From: Sporomusa silvacetica DSM 10669
Lineage (GTDB): Bacteria; Bacillota; Negativicutes; Sporomusales; Sporomusaceae
Assembly: GCF_002257705.1 (NCBI RefSeq)
Contig: NZ_LSLK01000084.1
Coordinates: forward strand, 1 to 58,012
Length of the DNA stretch: 58,012 nucleotides
Reading direction: 5' to 3'
Below, piece by piece: positions 8,732 through 16,982 of this stretch (its first letter is position 1; every line of letters starts with the position of its first letter). The notes under the pieces are model-generated. The model did not search any database and was not told where the DNA came from. It saw only the letters and a list, made by a program, of their open reading frames with translations. The position numbers and the translations under genes were made by a program.

Positions 8732-9779
8732 TGAAAAACTCGCCATCCTGTTTATCTGCTTTTGTCAGACTCTCGTTGCTGGATGTGCATCCACGGATAA
8801 GTATCCGCTCTCAATCATTATAATGGCGAGATTTTTTTCAACCCCACTGGTAACGAAAACAACGGCCTTGGGAAAACGATTAAATTACTGTTTTCAATTC
8901 GACCGAGAGGCTGGCCTAAAAGCTTAAAAAATGATCCCGCGCTCAATCTTCAGGCCCCTTTGCAAGAAGATCAGGGCGCCATCACTTTCGTTAATCATTC
9001 TACCTTTTTGATTCAAGCCCACGGAGTCAACATTCTCACAGACCCTTTTTGGGCCGAGCGTGTGAGCCCTTTGAGTTGTATGGGGCGAGAGTGCGCGAAC
9101 CCGGAATTGCATTCGATGAACTTCCTCTAATCCACCTTGTTGTGGTTAGTCACAATCACTACGATCACATGGACCTTTCGACTCTGAAACACTTAAAAGA
9201 GAAAATTTCCACTCGCTTCTTGGTGCCGAGTCGAGACAAAAGACTTTTGATCTCCGAGGGAATCGAAAATTTAAATGAAATGGATTGGTGGCAAGCACCT
9301 CCTGATGTCTCAGTCACTTTTGCACCTACTCAGCATAGCTCCGCGCGAGGGCTCTTTGACCGCAATAAAAGTCTTTGGGGCAGTTACATGATTGACCTCA
9401 ATGGAAAGAAGATTTACTTCGGTGGTGACGCTGCTTATTCCTATCATTACCAAGAGATCAGAAATCGACTAGGGGCTCCTCACCATTGCTCTTTTCCCTA
9501 TAGGTGCTTACGAACCGCAGGATTTCATGAAGGTCGTCCACATGAATCCGGCAGATGCAGTTCAGGCTCATGTAGACCTTGGCGCAACAAAATCTATCGG
9601 AATGCATTTTGGAACGTTTCAGCAAACCAAAGAAGGTTAGATGCTCCGGTTCAAGAGCTTGAAAAAGCGATGATTCAGACCAAGCTAGAGATGACATCTT
9701 TCATTATTCAAAAAGAATGCGTAACTCAAATTCATAATCTGAAAACACCATCGCAAAGCATAGCGTTCCAACAAAAGTG
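8732..9779 (+). pseudogene. Metallo-beta-lactamase-fold lipoprotein hydrolase, multiply frameshifted
   Basis: Reading across frames restores one protein: an N-terminal lipobox-like LVAGCAS, then GAITFVNHSTFLIQAHGVNI, LTDPFWAERVSP, VVSHNHYDHMDLSTLKHL (HxHxDH metal site), KKIYFGGDAAYS, LFPIGAYEPQDFM, GMHFGTFQQTKEG and LDAPVQELEKAM. This matches NAPE-PLD/UlaG-like MBL-fold hydrolases. Frame changes are needed near 8740, 8808, 9060, 9480 and 9640, so the gene is dead. The lipoprotein signal points to a Gram-negative donor. It sits between the divergent AraC gene and the SDR gene with matching promoter sequences. Confidence 0.8.
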
Positions 9780-9956
9780 AAAGCGTCCGTTGGGTGCAGT
9801 CGTCTTTCCTTGAAATCGGCTTATCTACTTTTCCGCGTTCATTCTTCCCAGTAACAAATTCAAGTCGCTTCAAATCAATAACGGGGCTCTTGTTTCTTGG
9901 CCTGAAGTTCGACCCAAGTTCATTGCTCTTGCCTTCTGACAAAACGTTGCTATACG

Positions 9957-10120
9957 GTACTTTTAGGCTTTTTCGATACACAATACGAAGGGATAGACGG
10001 GATTGTTTTGTGCTCGAATGGTGTTTTTAGGCAATAAGATGGCACAATTGGATCTAGGTTATTTCAGCAGAAACGTCTAAAATAGAATCAAGATCGAACA
10101 ACAAAAACAAGGAGGATCTT
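9957..10120 (+). promoter_or_regulatory. Candidate AraC-regulated promoter region, copy B
   Basis: Carries CTTTTAGGC at 9960-9968, TTTTTAGGCAATA at 10024-10036, GATCTAGGTTATTT at 10051-10064 and AAAATAGAAT at 10079-10088, matching region A at 8580-8731, and then AGGAGG before the SDR start. Bases 9780-9956 show no gene. Confidence 0.5.
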
Positions 10121-10876
10121 ATGAAAATCGCAATCGTAACAGGTGGAAGTAATGGCATTGGAAAAGCAACCGCGCTTGAGCTTGGCAAGCGCGGAATTAG
10201 CGTCATTCTCACATACAATTCCTATAAAGATAGAGCAGAAGCTGTTGTTAAGGAAATTGAGAAGAATAAGGGAGTTCGGGCTGTAGCACTGAAGTTGGAT
10301 CTGACTCAAAGATCAACATTCGAGGGTTTCGTTCAGGAAGTAAAAAAGAACCTCAAAGAAGTTTGGAACAGAACGACTTTTGATTACTTGGTCAATAATG
10401 GCGGTGTTGGTGGGCCAATGATGTTCATTGAGATGAGCGAAGAGTACTTCGACAAGATTCTTAATACGAACTTCAAAGGACCCGTTTTCTTAACACAACA
10501 CCTCGTCCGATTCATGGAAGATGCTGGAGCCATTGTAAATACCTCGAGCACATCCAAGAACCAATCATTTCCAGGGTACTCCGCCTACGGCTCGTTAAAA
10601 GCAGCTTTGTCATCTTGGACTCGCTACGTCGCCAAAGAACTTGCACCGCGCAAAATTCGGGTCAACGCAGTTTCTCCTGGTCCTACTCACAGCAATTTTG
10701 GCGATGGAGTATTCGATAAACATCCTGAATTCATCAAGCCGCTGGCTGAGCAATCAGTATTTGGCAGAATCGGCCAACCCGAAGACCTTGCCAAGGTCAT
10801 TGTGAACTTATTGTCCGATGATTTCGGCTGGGTCACAGCCCAGGACATTGAAGTGTCTGGCGGACACTTGCTCTAA
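10121..10876 (+). CDS. Short-chain dehydrogenase/reductase (SDR)
   Basis: 251 residues, the classical SDR length. TGGSNGIG at 7-14 is the glycine-rich dinucleotide motif, VNNGG at 91-95 the structural NNAG variant, Ser142/143 with Y156-x3-K160 (YGSLK) the catalytic set, and the PG motif (VSPGPT) follows. A strong AGGAGG lies 7 bases before the ATG. It probably reduces or oxidises a small carbonyl/alcohol compound with NAD(P)H; substrate unknown. The upstream region repeats the elements found near the AraC gene, so it is likely regulated by it. It is the only intact enzyme gene of this island. Confidence 0.92.
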   Translation: MKIAIVTGGSNGIGKATALELGKRGISVILTYNSYKDRAEAVVKEIEKNKGVRAVALKLDLTQRSTFEGFVQEVKKNLKEVWNRTTFDYLVNNGGVGGPMMFIEMSEEYFDKILNTNFKGPVFLTQHLVRFMEDAGAIVNTSSTSKNQSFPGYSAYGSLKAALSSWTRYVAKELAPRKIRVNAVSPGPTHSNFGDGVFDKHPEFIKPLAEQSVFGRIGQPEDLAKVIVNLLSDDFGWVTAQDIEVSGGHLL

Positions 10877-10890
10877 GAATGTGAAGACAA

Positions 10891-11127
10891 CATGAAAATC
10901 GGGATTTTAAAAAAAACGTCGGAGTTGAGCGATTTGTGGCCCTCGTGCCACAAATCGCTCAACTCCTCTCAAACCAAAAAGTCGAATTGATTGCTGAAAG
11001 CAAAGCGGGGATCTGTGCCGGATTCAAAGACTCTGATTATACGATCATGGTTTTACCATATCCACTTTTGAAGACGAAAGAAGAACGAAATCGCTCCCGC
11101 GATGGCTTTGGCTTGTCGCTTTTCTAG
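10891..11127 (+). pseudogene. pntA: NAD(P) transhydrogenase alpha subunit, N-terminal fragment
   Basis: An ATG at 10891 starts MKIGILKKT, typical of the AlaDH/PNT N-terminal domain, and after a frameshift near 10920 continues VERFVALVPQIAQLLSNQK and ESKAGICAGFKDSDYT, which match the PntA start. Similarity ends by about 11060, so only some 55 codons remain. A PntA fragment after an SDR gene suggests the imported island carried NADP-related functions. Confidence 0.65.
10921..10966. repeat. Perfect 20-bp inverted repeat inside the pntA remnant
   Basis: GGAGTTGAGCGATTTGTGGC at 10921-10940 and its exact reverse complement at 10947-10966 are separated by CCTCGT. There is no T run after it on either strand, so a simple terminator is unlikely. 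Both arms encode PntA-like residues. Confidence 0.9.
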
Positions 11128-11136
11128 AAGAGATAC

Positions 11137-11162
11137 GAGGGGACGGTTCTGTTGTTTCCTAG
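11137..11162 (+). repeat. REP-like repeat, left flank of the Y1 transposase
   Basis: Contains GAGGGGACGGTTCTGTTGTT directly next to the transposase stop codon. An inverted partner (AGAACCGTCCCTTTGTTTC) lies on the other side at about 11978-11996. Confidence 0.75.
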
Positions 11163-11917
11163 GCTTTAACCACAATGTTAAATGTAAGTCCACTTAGTCG
11201 CGCTATTTGTCTGATTGATACTCCTTTACTTGCTTTAAGCTGTCTTAAATATCCATCTCTTTTTGTTTTTTCCATAGTTTGCAAGTCACTAGTCTCTATA
11301 TTGCCCAACACTTGCTTCACAATTTGTTTTGCCTCTTCATCCGTTAATCTGGGTTTGTTCTTTATTTCAAAAAAATTTGCTCCTTGCTCATCCATAAAAT
11401 CCACAAATATTTCTTTTGCCTTTTCAATGTCTTGCGAAAATATCTCAAGAACAAAAGTTGTATCCACTATGCGAGGATGCCCTATATATTCGCCATAACT
11501 ACTCCATGGATACTCGCCTATAATAGGCGTGATATTTGCTTTGATAGGGTTTTGGTGTATGTATCGTACTACTGACAATAAATAACTATCATCTTCGATT
11601 ACTTCACTTTTGTATCTATCTTGAAATAAATGACCAGACCGTTTGTATTTCCAATTATACCAATAAACATAGCTTACTCCTATTCGTTTCATTATGCTTT
11701 CCAACGACTCGTTATTCACTTTTATAATAAGGTGGACATGATTATCCATAAGGCAATAGGCAAAAATATTAAATCCACATTTCAGCTTATAATGCTTTAA
11801 AGTATCAATAAACTTAACTCTATCTTCATCATCTTCAAATATAATTTGTCTGTTTATTCCTCGTAGCATTATATGATATATTCCGCTATTACTTTTCTTC
11901 CGGGCAGTTCGCGGCAT
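11159..11917 (-). CDS. REP-associated tyrosine (Y1, IS200-like) transposase
   Basis: 252 residues from ATG 11917, preferred over an upstream GTG because AGGTGA lies 5 bases before it. It begins MPRTARKK, the usual RAYT start. The HUH metal motif MDNHVHLII puts histidines at 60 and 62, and YNWKYKRSGHLFQDRYKS at 87-104 is the conserved block of this family. The C-terminus GVSIRQIARLSG is a small DNA-binding domain. RAYTs nick single-stranded DNA at REP hairpins rather than acting as classical IS elements. Inverted GGGGACGG-type hairpins flank the gene, and many similar hairpins are scattered through the window. Appears complete. Confidence 0.92.
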   Translation of the reverse strand: MPRTARKKSNSGIYHIMLRGINRQIIFEDDEDRVKFIDTLKHYKLKCGFNIFAYCLMDNHVHLIIKVNNESLESIMKRIGVSYVYWYNWKYKRSGHLFQDRYKSEVIEDDSYLLSVVRYIHQNPIKANITPIIGEYPWSSYGEYIGHPRIVDTTFVLEIFSQDIEKAKEIFVDFMDEQGANFFEIKNKPRLTDEEAKQIVKQVLGNIETSDLQTMEKTKRDGYLRQLKASKGVSIRQIARLSGLTFNIVVKA

Positions 11918-11974
11918 TTTACTCACCTACTTTAACGCTTTTCCTCTCATCATATCATAGAAAGTTAGGAAACG

Positions 11975-12000
11975 CTAGAACCGTCCCTTTGTTTCTGCTT
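11975..12000 (-). repeat. REP-like repeat, right flank of the Y1 transposase
   Basis: AGAACCGTCCCTTTGTTTCT is, in reverse complement, the same motif as the left flank (AGAAACAAAGGGACGGTTCT versus GGGGACGGTTCTGTTGTTTC). The inverted pair brackets the transposase gene. Confidence 0.7.
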
Positions 12001-12076
12001 TGTTTCTAAAAGTGACCATCGCTTGGTTAAACCAGGGTATGCCATCAATGAAATCACCCTGATTTAACTCATTTTA

Positions 12077-12637
12077 TTATCCTCGATAGAAAATAGGGGC
12101 TGGTTTCCGACTCAGGGGTGCTAGCGGTGCTGCAGGATAACCCACAACCATAGGACATATTAATTTGTAAAATTCGGGAATGTTGTATTTTGATTTAAAT
12201 GCTGCGGTATCGCATATATATTCAGCAAAACCGATCCAGCATGTACCTAATCCATATTCGACTGAGGCAAGCATAATATTACCAGCTGCCAAAGTACAGT
12301 CATAAACATGCCAGTGTGAATTGGTGTTACCATAGATTATCAATAAACAAGGGGCATCATAAAAAACATTATAGTTTTCATCCTTTATCCAATTTTTGTA
12401 TTGCTGAAGATACGGATATTTTTCAAAGTTTTCACCCAAGTATTTTTTTATTTCATCAGACAACCGCTTCATGTCGTTTTTATCTGTTATAATAACAAAA
12501 CCCCATGCTTGCTGCCCTGAACCGGTAGCAGCTTTCGTTCCTAATGTAACCAATTGGTCAATTATATCTGCAGGTATTGCCTGATCGTCAAAGGACCTTA
12601 CACTCCTTCTAGCATTTATACTTTCAGTAACATTCAT
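12077..12637 (-). CDS. Nitroreductase-family FMN oxidoreductase
   Basis: 186 residues. The N-terminus INARRSVRSFDDQAIPADII is the FMN-binding RRSVR signature of the nitroreductase fold, followed by GSGQQAWGFVIITD and the C-terminal LASVEYGLGTCWIGF segment that closes the FMN site. RBS AAGGAG precedes the ATG. These enzymes reduce nitroaromatics, quinones or flavins using NAD(P)H; the natural substrate is not evident. It stands alone on the minus strand between the transposase and an R1 repeat. Confidence 0.9.
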   Translation of the reverse strand: MNVTESINARRSVRSFDDQAIPADIIDQLVTLGTKAATGSGQQAWGFVIITDKNDMKRLSDEIKKYLGENFEKYPYLQQYKNWIKDENYNVFYDAPCLLIIYGNTNSHWHVYDCTLAAGNIMLASVEYGLGTCWIGFAEYICDTAAFKSKYNIPEFYKLICPMVVGYPAAPLAPLSRKPAPIFYRG

Positions 12638-12897
12638 ACAAACAACTCCTTTATAATACTTATATTCTCAATTAATAATATTCTCTTCTACATGCACTAC
12701 CAAAAACCTTCCATATTACTTTTCTTTCGAAATTGCTGAACAAACTAGAATAATAACAATGGTGCCAAGTTCTTAATGGGTATCCAAACGTCGAACATAA
12801 TAAGATTAGAATAAGAACCAAGAATCAGCTCTGATTCTTGATGCCTTCAATTTAACGCACTTATTGAACTAACGAATGCCCCTAATTAAACGTTCAA

Positions 12898-13148
12898 ATA
12901 TGTTACTTTAGTGAACATGGCACCACTGTCATGTAAAAATAGAACAAAAATGGAACTCCTTGAATTTACTGGCTTCATAGGCATTTTCTTGTTCTAGTAC
13001 ATGCCATTAAGTCGTTCCATAACGTGCCATTACTATATCTTTAAAAGCCAGTATTTATCTGGATTCGCGGCCTCGCAATTTTATTCCATAACATGCCACG
13101 AAACATTAAATAGACATTAGTCAATAATTTGATCAATGTCTATTTAAT
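12898..13148 (+). repeat. R1 repeat, copy 2 (one of the fullest)
   Basis: Begins with TTACTTTAGTGAACATGGCA and CACCACTGTCATG, continues with GGAACTCCTTGAA, TACTGGCTTC and three degenerate TTCCATAACATGCCA units, and ends in the hairpin AATAGACATTAGTCAATAAT/GATCAATGTCTATTTAA. It has no open reading frame. Bases 12638-12897 and 13149-13208 hold no recognisable gene. Confidence 0.8.
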
Positions 13149-13208
13149 GCGTAAATCAAACACATGAACAAATTCAGACACGACCAATGAAAGTATGTCT
13201 GATTTTTC

Positions 13209-13749
13209 TTATTTACACCCAATGTACATAAGTTGTATGGCCCGCAATGTTTTATCTGGAATTATACGCTCGCGCTCCTCCCAACTATTGTTATAATCAT
13301 GCTTCCATTTCAAAATGACTGTGTTTTTCATAACCGCTAATGCTTGAATCAATGAATTGGGGAGTTTAAATGTAAACATATAATTTGCACTGGTATGTCC
13401 GTATACATTAGAGCTTAATGGCGACGATAAAACCCAATCCTTCCCGTCAATCTGTATCGTCAAGACTCCGTCTTGCTTATGGAAACCTGCTCGGGTATCT
13501 TCTGTGGAAAACTTTAATGTCTCAGTTCTTTTACTTTTGGCATCAATTGATAGACAGAAGTCCGCTGTCACGTAGTGTGTGATACCGCTAAATAAGGCGG
13601 GACCCCTCCTGTCACGAACAAAAAAGTTACTGATATACAACTGTCGGCCTTTCGTCCATTGTTATCCAATTGGAAGCTGCAAAGCCTGAAGATACGGCAC
13701 ATACAAGCATAATGCCAACAATAAATAAACACTTAAATAATCTAGTCAT
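13209..13749 (-). pseudogene. Exported hypothetical protein, one frameshift
   Basis: An ATG at 13749 with RBS GGAGG opens a clear Sec signal peptide (MTRLFKCLFIVGIMLVCAVS, then SGFAA/SNW), but this frame stops after about 41 codons. A one-base shift near 13635 continues YISNFFVRDRRGPALFSG and runs 140 residues to 13209. The mature part is soluble, with IDGKDWVLSSPLSSN and a C-terminal VILKWKHDYNNSW. I know no family for it. The gene is either recently inactivated or carries a sequencing error. R1 copies lie on both sides in the same orientation. Confidence 0.6.
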
Positions 13750-13851
13750 ATCTCAACCTCCATCAAATGATATTTACCCTAATATTTCTTCTTATTTCAT
13801 TTTTTCCCTCCAGAAGTACAAATCTCTTTCGAAATTAAAAAGGTCTCAACC

Positions 13852-14140
13852 CTTATGGCACCACTGTCATGTTAAAAGCGGAACTCCTTATAAATACTGG
13901 CTTTCTCGCCATGTTATTGTTCTAGTGCATGCCATTAAATAGTTCCAGAACATGCTATTGTAGTATCACAATTTATCTGGCTTTATGCACTTTTAAATTC
14001 ACTTCCATAGTCGAATTTAAAATAGACATTAGTCAGCAATGTGACCAATGTCTATTTTACCATCATCCTATAATCACCCATAAACCTTAGAATCTCCTAA
14101 AACAGTTTGGTTAATAGGATATATTTACTAGCCGTATGAA
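13852..14140 (+). repeat. R1 repeat, copy 3 (fullest right end)
   Basis: TATGGCACCACTGTCATGTT, GGAACTCCTTATAAATACTGG, TTGTTCTAGTGCATGCCATT and the hairpin AAAATAGACATTAGTC/GACCAATGTCTATTTT align with copy 2, and the tail CCTAAAACAGTTTGGTTAAT aligns with copy 1. Bases 14141-14283 contain nothing I can assign. Confidence 0.8.
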
Positions 14141-14283
14141 TCACCGATGGACGCAAATTCTAAATCCATTGTTCCGTTCAGGATCGCGCATCACCACTAA
14201 CAGCAAATTCTCGTAGAATATCTAATCCCTAACTGACAACGACAGTATTGGCAACCTGTATTCTCAAAACCACGCCACCATAT

Positions 14284-15735
14284 TTATATGATCAAATTTA
14301 TTCCCTGTGCTATTCTGCTGCCAAATTCACTATCTGTCCGCAAAAAATGTTCAATTATTCTCCTTTGAATAGGCTCATAAGCTTGACTTAAACTTTCTAC
14401 GATATTAGAAACCAAATGTTTCCTTTCCAGCACAGACATAGTTCGATATCTACACCTGGCTTGATAATAATTGTCGCCTGCTATTTCCTGCCGAGCTACA
14501 CTACCTGAAACAAATTTCTGAGCGGGTTTCCCTTTCTCAGGTGCTTCCATAGGCATCCCACCACCTAATGTATTGGGTAAATAATTGACAACGCCTTGGT
14601 TATACAGGGTTTGCATGGCTCCGTCCTGCATCATATTTTCAACCGATCTTCTAGGCATATTTGTTGGAAGCTCTAAATAATTGACACCTATACGGTATCT
14701 TTGGGTATCTCCATAGGGAAAGATACGGCCTTGTAGAATTCTATCATTCGAAAAATCTATTCCCGGTACAATAGCCGCCGGAGAAAAGGCTGACTGCTCG
14801 ACTTCAACAAAAAAATTCTCAGGATTTTTATTTAGCACCATTCTGCCTACCGACATTAATGGAAATAAGTTCTCCGGCCAAATTTTAGTGGGGTCCAAGG
14901 GATCAAATGGCTGCTCGCATTCAGCTTCAATGTTCATTATTTGTACACGCATTTCGAATTCAACAGTATGCCCTGCAGCAATGGTATCGAACAAATCCCT
15001 GCTCGCTATGTCAGGGTCTGTGCCTGCAAGTTGAACTGCTGTCTTGCTGTCTATGTATTCAACCCCTGCACAGGGTTCCCAGTGATACTTAACATATACC
15101 TCTTCCCCGCACAAATTAACCCACGAATATGTGTTAACTCCATACCCTTGGATTGTTCTATAGCTTTTGACAGTCCCATTATCTGCAAACAGATAGGTAA
15201 GAAAATTCATAGACTCCGGCCTTAACGACATGAAATCCCAGAAACGACTGGCTGCTACCGGCCCTCCCCGGACATTAGTAACCGGGTCCGGTTTTAAAGC
15301 ATGAAAAAGATCCGGAAACTGAATGGGATCTCTAATAGGAAACACAGGAATATGGTTGCCAACAAGATCGTAATTACCTTCTTCTGTATAAAATTTCACA
15401 GCAAATCCTCTGATATCCCGCACTGTGTCTGCGCCACCAACAGAGCTGCCTGCTATCGAAAACCTAACAAAAACAGGTGTTTTTTTTCCAGGATCTTGTA
15501 GGAAATTTGCCTTGGTCAATGAAGCCATTGATTGATAGGGTATAAAAAAACCAAAAGCTCCAGCTCCTTTAGCATGTACTACTCTTTCAGGAATTCTCTC
15601 CCTGTCAAAATGTGAAATCTTTTCTAGGAAAACTATATCCTCAAGTAATATTGGCCCCCTTTCACCTACACTTAATGAATTTTGATCATCGTTAACAGGA
15701 GCTCCCTGGTTGCTGGTAAGATAGCGTTTCGCCAT
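14284..15735 (-). CDS. katA: Heme catalase
   Basis: 483 residues from ATG 15735 (RBS GGAGGAG 7 bases upstream; an in-frame TTG six bases earlier is less likely). FDRERIPERVVHAKGAGAFG holds the catalytic His54, VGNHIPVFPIRDP the distal Asn, and RIFPYGDTQRYRIG the proximal Tyr heme ligand. The length fits small-subunit monofunctional catalases that destroy hydrogen peroxide in the cytoplasm. For an anaerobe this is an oxygen-defence gene. A 9-6-9 inverted repeat just before the RBS may be its operator. The symbol is by family; the exact clade is uncertain. Confidence 0.95.
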   Translation of the reverse strand: MAKRYLTSNQGAPVNDDQNSLSVGERGPILLEDIVFLEKISHFDRERIPERVVHAKGAGAFGFFIPYQSMASLTKANFLQDPGKKTPVFVRFSIAGSSVGGADTVRDIRGFAVKFYTEEGNYDLVGNHIPVFPIRDPIQFPDLFHALKPDPVTNVRGGPVAASRFWDFMSLRPESMNFLTYLFADNGTVKSYRTIQGYGVNTYSWVNLCGEEVYVKYHWEPCAGVEYIDSKTAVQLAGTDPDIASRDLFDTIAAGHTVEFEMRVQIMNIEAECEQPFDPLDPTKIWPENLFPLMSVGRMVLNKNPENFFVEVEQSAFSPAAIVPGIDFSNDRILQGRIFPYGDTQRYRIGVNYLELPTNMPRRSVENMMQDGAMQTLYNQGVVNYLPNTLGGGMPMEAPEKGKPAQKFVSGSVARQEIAGDNYYQARCRYRTMSVLERKHLVSNIVESLSQAYEPIQRRIIEHFLRTDSEFGSRIAQGINLII

Positions 15736-15750
15736 GATCAATCTCCTCCT

Positions 15751-15774
15751 AAATCATAAATTCTATTATGATTT
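15751..15774 (-). promoter_or_regulatory. Candidate PerR/Fur-type operator of the catalase gene
   Basis: AAATCATAA and TTATGATTT are perfect inverted halves separated by six bases, directly upstream of the catalase RBS. The AT-rich layout resembles PerR boxes (TTATAAT-type), which control catalase in many Firmicutes. The regulator is inferred. Confidence 0.5.
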
Positions 15775-15937
15775 ATATTAACTTTAGAATTACTTATGAA
15801 TAGATTGAGACCACCGACGAGATTAAATGATGACCTACGAGAGCTTCACTCTGTAGCACTTGTCTTTGCCTTCATAAATGAACGAAGACATTAACAAGCG
15901 AAAAAAACAATTTATTTTTTATTTTACATAGAAATTA

Positions 15938-15988
15938 AACTGCGAGGTCCATGATTAGTTTTCAAAACTAATTATGGACCTCGCAGTT
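15938..15988. repeat. Near-perfect 51-bp palindrome
   Basis: Arms of 25 bases (starting AACTGCGAGGTCCATGATTA) match with one mismatch around a single central base. There is no clean T run on either side. It lies in the 300-base gap upstream of the catalase gene, in which nothing else is recognisable except a REP-like hairpin at 16067-16092. Confidence 0.85.
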
Positions 15989-16066
15989 ACCTTCTGAACT
16001 TAATTTAATGGATTTAGAACATGTTACTTCGGATTCACCGAGAGACTAGTATAGCATCTTACTTTT

Positions 16067-16092
16067 TCAGGGGCAATGTACCTGTCCCCTGT
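16067..16092. repeat. REP-like hairpin
   Basis: CAGGGGCAATGTACCTGTCCCCTG is an imperfect palindrome of the GGGACAGG class seen elsewhere in the window. Confidence 0.55.
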
Positions 16093-16264
16093 ACCAGGTA
16101 TATCTAACAGCCAACTGACTTTTGAAAATACTATTGCGGATTTCCCGTCAACCCATATGCTGATTTCGTACACCATAAAAATCTCTTCCACAACATGCCA
16201 GCGAATCTCATGGCTTATCCACCTTGATAAAATTAGCAAGGCAGAATTGCGCGAATGAGTGCTT

Positions 16265-16740
16265 TTATACGTTTTTACTTCCAGAATTTGCAATACTTTT
16301 CTTGACAAATCGCATACCCATATCGTATGCTTTCTCACAATCCTGAGGGAAAATTTCTTCTCTCCTCTTGGCCTTCTTTTCAGGATTAAACCGAGGAGCA
16401 ACCACCTTTGAATAATCCCCAAACTGATACGTATCAAAACTGAGAAGAAACTCCGCATTTCCGAATATACGTCGCAACATACTGTCATTAAAAGCAATGT
16501 TTTTATCAAAACCGGATGACTTCATCTGCTCTTCAGTCGCATTCATTGTGTAGATAAAACCTGAATTGATTTTTTTGGGAAACAACGATTGTGGGGGATC
16601 ACTATATACTGAATACTGAAACAGTAAACGGTCCATGAAGGCTGCCATCTCACCAGTCACCCTTCCCATATAGATTGGCGACCCTAATATAATCGCATCT
16701 GCTTCTTCAACTTTTTTAAAGATAGCAGTCGTATTAAACC
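16265..16740 (-). pseudogene. Flavodoxin-like NAD(P)H/FMN oxidoreductase lacking its N-terminus
   Basis: From FKKVEEADAIILGSPIYMGR onward, about 150 residues follow a flavodoxin-family pattern (EMAAFMDRLLFQYS, then NSGFIYTMNATEEQ). The first 40 or so residues, which carry the FMN phosphate loop (GSPR-type), are absent: upstream the frame runs into a perfect inverted repeat at 16731-16768 and has no recognisable start. It is therefore probably non-functional. Bases 16024-16264 downstream contain no gene. Confidence 0.65.
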
Positions 16741-16768
16741 AGCATATCAATTTATGCTGGTTTAATAC
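16731..16768. repeat. Perfect 16-bp inverted repeat at the break of the flavodoxin remnant
   Basis: GTATTAAACCAGCATA at 16731-16746 and its exact reverse complement at 16753-16768 surround TCAATT. It sits where homology to the flavodoxin family ends. No T run follows. Confidence 0.9.
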
Positions 16769-16982
16769 ATTACTCATCTGTTTTCCACTTAATATCAACA
16801 ATAAACATAACTATCACATCATAGCTCTAATATTCTTATAGAATTTTTCGGAATATGATTCAGTGATATATCCCGCACTTTTTTGTATTGATGAATCAAA
16901 TTAGCCGGTTTTGTGCTTGTTAAATTATATCTAGCAGTCACCTTCTTCTAGCATATTCAACTCTTGTTTTTGCTGTGAGTTG

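Noticed and set aside
9685..9981. Minus-strand frame of 98 codons opposite the MBL remnant
   Set aside because: Lies antisense to the decayed hydrolase and SDR promoter; no RBS and no family resemblance.
12898..14140. CRISPR-like array suspected from repeated motifs
   Set aside because: The repeats are two long diverged elements with irregular spacing, not short identical repeats with spacers; no cas genes are present.
16024..16509. A 161-codon minus-strand frame
   Set aside because: Half overlaps the flavodoxin remnant in another frame and the rest has no domain, RBS or convincing composition; treated as a shadow.
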